Source: Bryobacterales bacterium (lineage in GTDB: Bacteria; Acidobacteriota; Terriglobia; Bryobacterales; Bryobacteraceae). Taken from it: a DNA stretch of 10,149 nt. Shown one piece after another: positions 1-6,238 of this stretch. The notes under the pieces are model-generated. The model did not search any database and had not been told where the DNA came from. It worked only from the letters and a program-made list of their open reading frames with translations. The position numbers and the translations under genes are program-made. Numbering within the stretch: position 1 is the first letter of the stretch; every line of letters begins with the position of its first letter. Location: contig PKZC01000360.1 of the NCBI GenBank assembly GCA_003132905.1, positions 5,322 to 15,470 of the forward strand, read 5' to 3'.

Positions 1-506
1 CCACAGACGCATCCCACGGACGGGTTCTGGAAATGACGAACCAGACGAATGAGAGCATCTGGCGCGAGCATCGAATTGGCATCGGAGAAGACCACGATGT
101 CTCCCTGTGCCTCGTTAACAAGTTCGTTTACGACCATGGGTTTGCCGCGCCTCATCGGATAATCAAGAATGCGAGCATTCCGCAGGCTGAATTGGCGCGC
201 TAGAGAGGCCGTGCCGTCGGTACATCCGTCACAACCCACCAGTATCTCGAGCTGTGCCTCAGGATACTGCAGCGCGGCGCAATTCGAAATTTTCTCTGCT
301 ATGACCGCTTCCTCATTAAACGCGCTGAAGATCAGCGAAACCGAAGGCCGTTCCTCCGGAATTCGGTTGCGGCGCTCTATACGGCAAAACGCGAACTTGA
401 TGTCGCGAACGATCTGGTGCACGCTGGCCAGCACGAGGATGATACACGGGTAAATCAGGTACGTGTAAGAGACGATCGCCATCGAAATCCAGAAAGCGAG
501 TTTCAT
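1..506 (-). CDS. Family 2 glycosyltransferase, N-terminal part (runs off left edge)
   Basis: This reading frame starts at ATG 506 and stays open to the left edge, giving 168 residues. The first ~30 residues form one hydrophobic segment, so the protein is probably membrane-anchored. A GT-A (GT2) fold follows. It shows SLIFSAFNEE (res ~57-66), the nucleotide-binding VGCDGCTDGT (res ~90-99) and VVFSDANSM with the DxD-like Asp-Ala-Asn at 142-144. GT2 enzymes transfer a sugar from a nucleotide donor to a lipid-linked or growing glycan at the inner face of the membrane. In this locus it probably extends the EPS repeat unit. GGGGAG at 511-516 is a ribosome site four bases before the ATG. The acceptor-side half is missing, so linkage and donor cannot be inferred. 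It lies 65 bp downstream of the XRE gene and may be co-transcribed with it. Confidence 0.88.
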   Translation of the reverse strand, partial: MKLAFWISMAIVSYTYLIYPCIILVLASVHQIVRDIKFAFCRIERRNRIPEERPSVSLIFSAFNEEAVIAEKISNCAALQYPEAQLEILVGCDGCTDGTASLARQFSLRNARILDYPMRRGKPMVVNELVNEAQGDIVVFSDANSMLAPDALIRLVRHFQNPSVGCVC

Positions 507-510
507 GCGA

Positions 511-516
511 CTCCCC
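511..516 (-). promoter_or_regulatory. Ribosome binding site of the GT2 gene
   Basis: GGGGAG on the minus strand is followed by four bases and the ATG at 506. It supports the chosen start of the left-edge glycosyltransferase. The spacing is slightly short. Confidence 0.55.
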
Positions 517-571
517 GCGGCCGCCCCGTGCTATTAGCTAGGTACTTGTGGACGCCGCTCATTATGCCTCC

Positions 572-814
572 CTATTCGATGACAGTCCTTGGAGTGTTGA
601 GGGCACCGGGTAGTTGAGTTGGTTCTGCTTCCTCAAATAACCACGCCTGATCGCAATGCAGCAAAGCGGCAATTTTCTCGCGCAACTCAGCACTCGGCTC
701 GCGGTAACCGTTCACGATCCGGCTCAGTATTGTCTCGTCCATTTGAAGCATCTTGGCCAAACGATTTTGGTGGACGCCGGTTTTCCATAGCTGAAGCTTT
801 AGATTGGAATACAT
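572..814 (-). CDS. Small XRE-family helix-turn-helix regulator
   Basis: The protein has 80 residues and is almost entirely one HTH_3/XRE (lambda Cro-like) domain. Residues ~5-60 contain the five-helix pattern: the scaffold helix, NRLAKMLQMDET (helix 2 and turn), LSRIVNGYREPS (recognition helix and loop) and LREKIAALLHC. An acidic and proline-containing tail of about 20 residues follows. It has no second domain for ligand sensing or dimerisation. AAGGAA at 819-824 is a good ribosome site four bases before ATG 814. The gene lies between the tyrosine kinase (166 bp upstream) and the GT2 gene (65 bp downstream), all in the same direction. That suggests local control of the EPS genes, but the target is unknown. 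A small palindrome upstream (864-876) could be an autoregulatory site. Assignment to the family is secure, the role is inferred. Confidence 0.82.
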   Translation of the reverse strand: MYSNLKLQLWKTGVHQNRLAKMLQMDETILSRIVNGYREPSAELREKIAALLHCDQAWLFEEAEPTQLPGALNTPRTVIE

Positions 815-818
815 GAGG

Positions 819-824
819 TTCCTT
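819..824 (-). promoter_or_regulatory. Ribosome binding site of the XRE gene
   Basis: AAGGAA on the minus strand lies four bases upstream of ATG 814. It is one of the better Shine-Dalgarno matches in the window. Confidence 0.6.
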
Positions 825-863
825 TTGCGAGATAGGCAGTAATAGCAATGAATCCGATCAAGC

Positions 864-876
864 GATTCAACGAATC
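864..876. promoter_or_regulatory. Possible operator palindrome upstream of the XRE gene
   Basis: GATTC-AAC-GAATC is a perfect 5 bp inverted repeat with a 3 bp spacer, and a further GAATC copy lies at 850-854. It sits 50-62 bp before the XRE start, in the 166 bp gap (815-980) that otherwise holds nothing recognisable. XRE repressors often bind short palindromes near their own promoter. Five-base arms are weak evidence and no clear -10/-35 pair was found. Confidence 0.25.
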
Positions 877-980
877 TGCTGGTTCGTCGAAAGTAAAGAG
901 TGCAAGTACTTGAGGCGTAGCTCCGCTGCTTTACTCACAGGAACATCCCGCAAGTCATAGAAAACAGGAAATATCTAAAC

Positions 981-1859
981 CTACTGGACTTTGCCCGAGT
1001 AGTAATAATAACTATGCGTTTTCCACAGAAACCATTCCTGGGCGCAGTTCAAAATCACACCAAGTTGCTTTTGTTTCGGAACAGTTTCGAGAGCTCTTCG
1101 CCACAGTTGTCGATTCGTATGATCCTGCCTAACGACGAGAACGATTCCATCGCAAGCCCGTTGCAGCAACTCGTATTCGGCGACCGCGCCGATCGGTGGA
1201 GCGTCAATAACCACAAAGCGAAATTCGGAACAGCAAAGGTCCATAAAGGACTGCCACCGAGCGGACGCCAACAGTTCAGCGGGGCCCGGGGATGTAATAC
1301 CGGGTGGCAACACGTACAAGTTAGGAAACTGATTTATCCGTACTAGAGCTGCTTCCAAATTGGCTTCGTCCCGGAGCACCTCTCCCAACCCCGGCGCGGC
1401 CGCTAAGCCGAGGAGTTTCGTAGCGGAGGAACGACGGAAATCGCAATCCAATAACAGTACGCGTTGATTTTCTTGCAAAGAAAGCGCCGCAGCAAGATTG
1501 ATTGCGCTGATCGTCTTGCCGTCGCCCGGCATGGGACTCGAGACCAGCACTATCCTGGGTTGCCCGGGATGATGACTAATCTTCGTCCTGATAATCCGAT
1601 ACTGCTCTGCAGCCCGGTCCCCTCTACCGTTGAACGGCAGGATGGGAGACCCGGACTCCAGATTGATTGTCACCGACCGAACGTTCTGGTTATGATCCGG
1701 CTGAATTTCCGGTGAATCTGTGGCTGCCTCGCTCGAATGCGCGCTTGCACCGCCCAGTGCGCCGGCCGTTACTGCAAGGGTGTCTTCAGAGAGCACCGCC
1801 TTTGCCACATCCGCCAATTCACTTTCGGTTTTTCGCAAGGCCTCAAAGATTTTGCTCAT
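981..1859 (-). CDS. CpsD/CapB-type bacterial tyrosine kinase (EPS BY-kinase)
   Basis: The protein is a cytoplasmic BY-kinase of 292 residues that controls EPS polymerisation by cycles of autophosphorylation together with a Wzz-type membrane partner. It opens with MSKIFEALRK, a usual N-terminus of stand-alone kinases in this family. A variable ~70-residue linker comes next, then the P-loop domain. Walker A is SPMPGDGKT (res ~108-116), Walker A' is VLLLDCDFR (~134-142) and Walker B is VVIDAPP (~216-222). Four tyrosines in a row (284-287) close to the C-terminus form the phosphorylation cluster. The frame could start 21 bases earlier (1880), but GGGAGGG at 1865-1871 is correctly placed only for ATG 1859. 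The gene follows the AAA ATPase after 84 bp. Its activating partner is probably the Wzz-like protein encoded at 2894-4459, which lacks a kinase domain of its own. Confidence 0.9.
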   Translation of the reverse strand: MSKIFEALRKTESELADVAKAVLSEDTLAVTAGALGGASAHSSEAATDSPEIQPDHNQNVRSVTINLESGSPILPFNGRGDRAAEQYRIIRTKISHHPGQPRIVLVSSPMPGDGKTISAINLAAALSLQENQRVLLLDCDFRRSSATKLLGLAAAPGLGEVLRDEANLEAALVRINQFPNLYVLPPGITSPGPAELLASARWQSFMDLCCSEFRFVVIDAPPIGAVAEYELLQRACDGIVLVVRQDHTNRQLWRRALETVPKQKQLGVILNCAQEWFLWKTHSYYYYSGKVQ

Positions 1860-1864
1860 ACGCG

Positions 1865-1871
1865 CCCTCCC
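1865..1871 (-). promoter_or_regulatory. Ribosome binding site that fixes the kinase start
   Basis: GGGAGGG on the minus strand, five bases upstream of ATG 1859. It overlaps the coding sequence that would result from the longer start at 1880, so it favours the shorter protein. Confidence 0.6.
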
Positions 1872-1943
1872 AAGCCACAAGAGTGTTTCCGGCAGGTCTC
1901 AGTGATCGCATAGGGCGTGAACGCAATAGGCTTTCTCATGACT

Positions 1944-2894
1944 TTATCTGCGGATGCGAAGCCGGACTCGGAACCCCTCAGACTCCCGGGAGCGATTCGC
2001 CGGTTCAAGGGGTGGTCGCTCATTTCCCTGCAGCGCATTCGCTGGCGACGCTAGAGGTTGAAGCACTGCAGCCCGCGAATCAGGCTCAATCAGATCCAGA
2101 TCGTTAGCAACCTGCAAGGCTTGCGTAGTGGTGACGCATGGCTCGCCGGTAGCGTAAATCAAACTCAGTGCGTTATCGCATAGGGCATTGATGACACGTG
2201 GAAGACCCTTCGATGCGCGTGCAATCGTTCGAATAGCGCCGTCATCAAAAGGTGGTTCATTATCTGCCCCGGCTCTGGCCCAACGAAAATAGATGTACTG
2301 AACCACCTCGGCATCTGATAAGGGCCGAAGTTCGCACCGCACTGCGATGCGTTGCTTGACCTGCCGCAACTCCTCCGCATTGAGCATGTCGCGCAACTCT
2401 GGTTGACCAGCCAAAATGATTTGCAGCAACTTGCGATCGGCGTTTTCGAAATTTGTTAGCAGGCGAATTTCTTCCAATACTGCGCCGGACAGTTGATGTG
2501 CTTCGTCGACAACCAGCACACAGATTGTCCCGGCGCGGCGTGCGGCCATCAGAAATTCCTGGAGCTTGAGGAGCCGGCGCACTTTGCTTGTGGGAATGTC
2601 CTCGATCCCAAAGTCGATTAAGGCTGACTCAAGGAACTCGTCTGCGCTGAGGATCGGGTTCACCACCAGACTGAAAGCAACTTTGTTACTTGGAATCCTC
2701 CGCAACATGCGACTGAGCAGCGTGGTCTTTCCGGTGCCGGCATCGCCGGTGATCACGATGAAACCCTTCTCTTCCAGAACGCCGTACAGTAACGCCGCGA
2801 GGGCCTCTCGATGACGCGGCGTCTGAAAGAGGAAACTGGGGTCGGGCGTCATTGCGAAAGGCTTTCTTTGAAGCCCAAAGTGAGATTCGTACAC
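1944..2894 (-). CDS. ExeA-like AAA ATPase of EPS/exosortase-type loci
   Basis: The start chosen is GTG 2894, giving 316 residues beginning M(V)YESHFGLQRKPF. This is the usual N-terminus of the ExeA-like 'secretion ATPase' subfamily found in PEP-CTERM/exosortase EPS loci. A longer frame to ATG 2981 would overlap the upstream gene by 88 bp and adds an unrelated N-terminus. Walker A is GDAGTGKTT (res ~50-58) and Walker B is VLVVDEAH (~126-133). A sensor-1-like LAGQPEL is at ~151-157 and an arginine in QVKQRI (~172) is a candidate finger. The last ~45 residues are proline- and arginine-rich with no recognised domain. The GTG shares one base with the TAG stop of the chain-length gene (TAGTG), so translation is probably coupled. 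The precise role of this ATPase in EPS export is not established. It lacks the ExeB-like partner of type II secretion here. Confidence 0.85.
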   Translation of the reverse strand: MYESHFGLQRKPFAMTPDPSFLFQTPRHREALAALLYGVLEEKGFIVITGDAGTGKTTLLSRMLRRIPSNKVAFSLVVNPILSADEFLESALIDFGIEDIPTSKVRRLLKLQEFLMAARRAGTICVLVVDEAHQLSGAVLEEIRLLTNFENADRKLLQIILAGQPELRDMLNAEELRQVKQRIAVRCELRPLSDAEVVQYIYFRWARAGADNEPPFDDGAIRTIARASKGLPRVINALCDNALSLIYATGEPCVTTTQALQVANDLDLIEPDSRAAVLQPLASPANALQGNERPPLEPANRSRESEGFRVRLRIRR

Positions 2895-4459
2895 TATCGC
2901 CGCCCCCAATAAAGGTAGAGTCCTGCCGCGCAGGTCACGAGGATCGAAAGGACAAGCGAGGAGACCAACGCCCATTTCCATCTTTGGCGTTTCTGCTCAC
3001 CTCCCGTTTCAGCGGGGCTTTGGGAATCGTGCTCAATAAAGGGAACCCTCCCCAGGACGTTCAACCCCTCAGGGAGCTCCCACTCGCCTAAAATCGCGTT
3101 CCTTTTCGTTTCTTCCGCAATCGGAAAGGCGAGAGCCAATCCAAGACTTAGAACACAACCAAGGCCTATCAGCAGGGGTCGCTTCGGGCTCACGGGCTTC
3201 TCGGGCACCATCGGTGGATCCAACATCGTGAAACGTTCCCCCTCCTGCCTCCTCTCCATGTCCGTTGCCATACTTGCAGCAATCTTCTTGTCCAGTAATG
3301 ATTTGTAGTTGGTTTTGGAGATTTCGTAATCGCGGGTCAGCTCCGCCATTTCCTGTTCGCGTACTGGAAGTTGTTCGACTCTGCCTTGATACTGCGTAAT
3401 GGCCTTCAGGATTCCTTCACGCTCGGTGCTGCGTTGTTTGATCTCGCGATCCGCTAGTGCGATCTGTGTCTTTAGGTTTTCGACTCGGGCATGCTCGGCG
3501 TCCTCAGTCGTCTTCTGTCTCTCGATGTCATGCCGCAAAGCGATCATCTTGGGATAGCCTGGCTGATAGCGTCTGCTCAGCGCTTCGTATTGAGATTGAA
3601 GATATGCGGAATCCCTCTCAAGCGATCCATTGTTATTGGAGTCCCCCTTCGATTGAAGCGAGGAAGCTTCCCTGTGTGGCAAAGCGCCTGCGGCAGCTTC
3701 CGCCATGTCCACCGTGCCTTGCAGCATGATCTTGTTCTGTTGAGCGCGGTTGATCGCATCCTGATTGCCCTGCAGCTCTAGCTGGAGACGCGCGAGTGTT
3801 GCGCTGAGCGCGTTCTGTTGCTCGGGTAAGTCGCCATTATGAGCCAGCTTGTACCTGCTCACCTTTTCTTCCAGTACATCCAAAGACTTCTTGGCTTCAT
3901 TCAGTTGGCTGTTGATAAAATCGGCAGTCCCTTCCGCCTGGCGTTCACGCGTCCGCAGATTCTCTTCAATGAATAGATTTGCCAACTGGCCCGCGACCTC
4001 GGTGACTAATGTTGGATTCTTCCCTTGGTAACTGACCCGGAAGGCGCCAGGACGATCTCGCGCCCAGCCCTTTTCGAGTTTGATGCTGATGTCCTTTCGC
4101 ATCAGTTCGACAATTTCCTCTTGCACCAGTCTCTTTCGCTCATCGCGGTACAGACCGAAGTCGTCGATGACCTTTTGCAGACGAGTCGTACTTAGAATCT
4201 CTTGACTGATACTGGCTAGCCGGTCCTGCACCTCCGTGTTGACAGTGGAGGATACATATCGCTCCGGGATTTTCTGCGAATCGACCAGGATAAGTGCTTC
4301 TGAGCGATAGACCGGAGGAAGTTCATGAACGACACCGAAGGATATCGCTGAACCTATGATTGCTACTACCAGTACCATCCAACGGTGTTTCCAGACGATC
4401 CGGACTAGGGACAGCGGTGAGAATTCGGGTTTTGAGACCTGCGGCTTTGTGGAACTCAT
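2894..4459 (-). CDS. Wzz/GumC-type polysaccharide chain-length (co-polymerase) protein
   Basis: This inner-membrane protein sets EPS chain length and links polymerisation to export. With ATG 4459 it has 521 residues. There is a first membrane helix at ~27-44, then a Wzz domain (res ~18-140) and a long periplasmic coiled-coil region (res ~170-425) with many Gln, Glu and Lys. The proline-rich motif PPMVPEKPVSPKRP (445-458) leads into a second helix (~458-477), as is typical of the family. A third helix (~496-517) ends the protein two residues before the stop, after a short segment resembling the LPVLGxIP region seen between Wzz and kinase domains. The open frame extends to GTG 4537, but no ribosome site is seen there and a likely sigma-54 promoter lies inside that extension. 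It has no fused kinase domain; the kinase is separate at 981-1859. Confidence 0.9.
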   Translation of the reverse strand: MSSTKPQVSKPEFSPLSLVRIVWKHRWMVLVVAIIGSAISFGVVHELPPVYRSEALILVDSQKIPERYVSSTVNTEVQDRLASISQEILSTTRLQKVIDDFGLYRDERKRLVQEEIVELMRKDISIKLEKGWARDRPGAFRVSYQGKNPTLVTEVAGQLANLFIEENLRTRERQAEGTADFINSQLNEAKKSLDVLEEKVSRYKLAHNGDLPEQQNALSATLARLQLELQGNQDAINRAQQNKIMLQGTVDMAEAAAGALPHREASSLQSKGDSNNNGSLERDSAYLQSQYEALSRRYQPGYPKMIALRHDIERQKTTEDAEHARVENLKTQIALADREIKQRSTEREGILKAITQYQGRVEQLPVREQEMAELTRDYEISKTNYKSLLDKKIAASMATDMERRQEGERFTMLDPPMVPEKPVSPKRPLLIGLGCVLSLGLALAFPIAEETKRNAILGEWELPEGLNVLGRVPFIEHDSQSPAETGGEQKRQRWKWALVSSLVLSILVTCAAGLYLYWGRR

Positions 4460-4493
4460 GTACAATTCCGAATGAACTCGAGCAACATCTTGT

Positions 4494-4509
4494 TGCACAG
4501 CGCGGGCCA
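4494..4509 (-). promoter_or_regulatory. Candidate sigma-54 promoter of the chain-length gene
   Basis: The minus strand reads TGGCCCGCGCTGTGCA. Compared with TGGCACNNNNNTTGCW it keeps the GG and GC dinucleotides at the required 10 bp separation, with one mismatch in each element. A start near 4484 would leave about 25 bases before ATG 4459, similar to the layout at the sugar transferase gene. The match is fair, not perfect. Confidence 0.45.
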
Positions 4510-4561
4510 AACCGCCTCTGACTGTCTTTAGGGCCACTGTGGGAGAAAGTGAGGCCGTTCC

Positions 4562-4578
4562 TTAGGATTTAATCCTAA
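4562..4578. repeat. AT-rich perfect palindrome upstream of the chain-length gene
   Basis: TTAGGAT-TTA-ATCCTAA has perfect 7 bp arms and a 3 bp centre. It lies 18 bp after the sugar transferase stop and about 78-94 bp upstream of the predicted sigma-54 start for the chain-length gene. There is no following T-run in either direction, so a Rho-independent terminator is unlikely. A protein-binding (enhancer) site is the alternative I prefer. Confidence 0.4.
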
Positions 4579-4596
4579 ATCTAGGCACCGTCGCAT

Positions 4597-5994
4597 TCAC
4601 CGTCCAAACCCAAACAGCACCACTCGAACCGTGCGAAAGACGATTGCAATGTCAAAGAGGATGGACAGGTGCTTCAAGTAGAAGAGATCATATTCGAGCT
4701 TTCGGAAGGCGTCTTCGGCACTTGCCCCGTATCCGTACTCCACCTGGGCCCAGCCCGTGATTCCAGGGCGCACTGAATGGCGTTCGTCATAGTACGGAAT
4801 TTGCTCTCGCAACTCCTCAACAAAACAAGGTCGCTCGGGCCGAGGCCCTACAAAACTCATTTCTCCCCGAATCACGTTAAAAAACTGGGGAAGTTCGTCG
4901 AGCCGGTACCGTCGAATGAACCTTCCTACGCGCGTGATCCGAGGGTCCTCTTCCTGGGCCCACTGGGCCCCTTTGTCGCGTTCCGCGTTGAGCTGCATCG
5001 AGCGGAACTTGACGAGATTGAATACTTTGCCCGTGATACCAACGCGGCTTTGACGGTAAAGGACCGGGCCCTTTGACTCCAGCCGAACAGCGATCGCGGT
5101 CAAGGCTATTATTGGCGAAAACAAAACAGTGCCTAGAAGGCCAAATGCCAAGTCGATGATCCTTTTAAGCAGCAAGGTCGTTTTTGACCGGTGAAACCCT
5201 GAAGAGAACACAAACCAGCTAGGGCGGACCGTCCGAAGCCAAACTCGGCCGGTGAGGGCTGCCAGCGCGGAATGAACATCTTCAATCTCGATACCTTGAA
5301 CGCGCAGCCTTACCAGATCGCGAGTTGGCAGTGCGCCTCTTAGGTCGTCCAGAGCGACAATGATTTTCGAAATGCGCTGATCGCGCGTTATCTCACGAAG
5401 TTCGGTCTTGTACCCTAGAATGGGGTGTTGGAGGAGTTCGCTGCGCTGAGTACGCTCGGTTGCTACAAATCCTGCGATTCGAAAGTTAAGATCCACCCGC
5501 CGCTCTAGTTCGCGCGCGGCGGTCACCGCTATTTCTCCATCGCCCAGTATCAGGACGACCTTTTCACGTGTCGTTAACTGCCACACCCAGTCCAAGCCGA
5601 TCCGCATCGCGCTTATGATCGCCGTTGTCAGTATGAGCGCAATGATAAGCACGCCACGCCCAACAAGAAGCCCTGGAACCACGTAGTAGAGAAGGCCCAA
5701 CAGAAGACAGCCGGCGCCGAGCGCCTGTGCCAAGCAGAGAAACTGCTCGCCTCGCGGACGAACAACGCTTAGATCATAGAGATTGTTGTAATAACAACAA
5801 GTCTCGAGCACAATCAGGACCGTGGCGACCTGTATCAGGAAGCTTCCCGAGCCGGCGTAAACTAGGAATTCGGCCGAGTCATTCCAAAAACGTAGCCTGG
5901 CTCCTAAGACCAGCGACATTACGATTACAAAGCTCTCGATCACAATGAGCAAGAAGCTCTTGACGGAGACGTACTGGCTGAAGACACGAATCAT
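4597..5994 (-). CDS. Polyprenyl-phosphate sugar-1-phosphate transferase (initiating glycosyltransferase)
   Basis: The enzyme, 465 residues, moves a sugar 1-phosphate from a UDP-sugar to undecaprenyl phosphate at the inner membrane, the first committed step of EPS unit assembly. The N-terminal half has about four membrane segments (res ~14-32, 44-64, 86-106, 112-132). A Rossmann-like CoA-binding fold comes next (VVLILGDGE at ~146-154). The catalytic domain runs from ~274 to the end: a membrane hairpin (~278-300), KFRSM (319-323), RLDELPQ with the conserved Asp-Glu at 356-357, FVGPRPE (371-377) and GITGWAQV (401-408). The start MIRVFSQY and overall layout resemble sugar transferases associated with PEP-CTERM/exosortase EPS loci. 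The first sugar (glucose, galactose or other) cannot be read from sequence. No clear Shine-Dalgarno sequence precedes ATG 5994. A sigma-54 promoter candidate lies 40 bp upstream. Confidence 0.93.
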   Translation of the reverse strand: MIRVFSQYVSVKSFLLIVIESFVIVMSLVLGARLRFWNDSAEFLVYAGSGSFLIQVATVLIVLETCCYYNNLYDLSVVRPRGEQFLCLAQALGAGCLLLGLLYYVVPGLLVGRGVLIIALILTTAIISAMRIGLDWVWQLTTREKVVLILGDGEIAVTAARELERRVDLNFRIAGFVATERTQRSELLQHPILGYKTELREITRDQRISKIIVALDDLRGALPTRDLVRLRVQGIEIEDVHSALAALTGRVWLRTVRPSWFVFSSGFHRSKTTLLLKRIIDLAFGLLGTVLFSPIIALTAIAVRLESKGPVLYRQSRVGITGKVFNLVKFRSMQLNAERDKGAQWAQEEDPRITRVGRFIRRYRLDELPQFFNVIRGEMSFVGPRPERPCFVEELREQIPYYDERHSVRPGITGWAQVEYGYGASAEDAFRKLEYDLFYLKHLSILFDIAIVFRTVRVVLFGFGR

Positions 5995-6033
5995 AGTGAA
6001 CGTCTAGAATTCAAGGCTACGGTCGTCAGAAGG

Positions 6034-6049
6034 TGCAATTCACAGGCCA
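6034..6049 (-). promoter_or_regulatory. Candidate sigma-54 promoter of the sugar transferase gene
   Basis: The minus strand reads TGGCCTGTGAATTGCA. It has the -24 TGGC and -12 TTGCA of TGGCACNNNNNTTGCW with exact GG-N10-GC spacing; only two bases of the -24 box deviate. Transcription should begin near 6023, leaving a leader of about 29 bases before ATG 5994. A sigma-54 activator is encoded at 9384-10149, which fits. Confidence 0.6.
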
Positions 6050-6118
6050 CGGAACCTATGAGCACCTCCGTTTTGCGAAGGCATCCGAAAGCGTGGAATC
6101 CCGAAAAGTCTCCTTTAT

Positions 6119-6168
6119 GCTAAGAAGCCGAAGCGAATCTAAGCAAAAGAAGCCATTAAGCTAAGAAG
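6119..6168. promoter_or_regulatory. Phased CTAAG repeats, candidate enhancer sites
   Basis: GCTAAGAAG occurs at 6119-6127 and again exactly at 6160-6168. A third CTAAG is at 6139-6143, and GAAGCC follows the first and third elements (6124-6129, 6149-6154). The CTAAG cores start at 6120, 6139 and 6161, so they are spaced by 19 and 22 bp, close to two helical turns. They lie about 95-145 bp upstream of the predicted sigma-54 start, the usual distance for activator sites. This is the only other structure seen in the 244 bp divergent gap 5995-6238. Binding by the activator at the right edge is inference. Confidence 0.4.
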
Positions 6169-6238
6169 TTTTCCTTCTATTGGCTACTAAAGGTCTCCTG
6201 ATCCTTTTACTAGAAAGGTCGATCTGTACTGTAGAGCA

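Noticed and set aside
1667..2107. 146-residue plus-strand frame spanning the kinase/ATPase junction
   Set aside because: It lies opposite two conserved genes, is rich in Pro, Arg and Ala as expected for a shadow, and has no recognisable domain.
4460..4537. 26-residue N-terminal extension of the chain-length protein from GTG 4537
   Set aside because: No ribosome site precedes the GTG, the extension does not look like the family, and it contains the sigma-54 promoter candidate.
6078..6094. Plus-strand sigma-54 promoter for the cohesin/Ig gene around AAGGCATCCGAAAGCGT
   Set aside because: The GG and GC are separated by 9 instead of 10 bp and the -12 box lacks TTGC.
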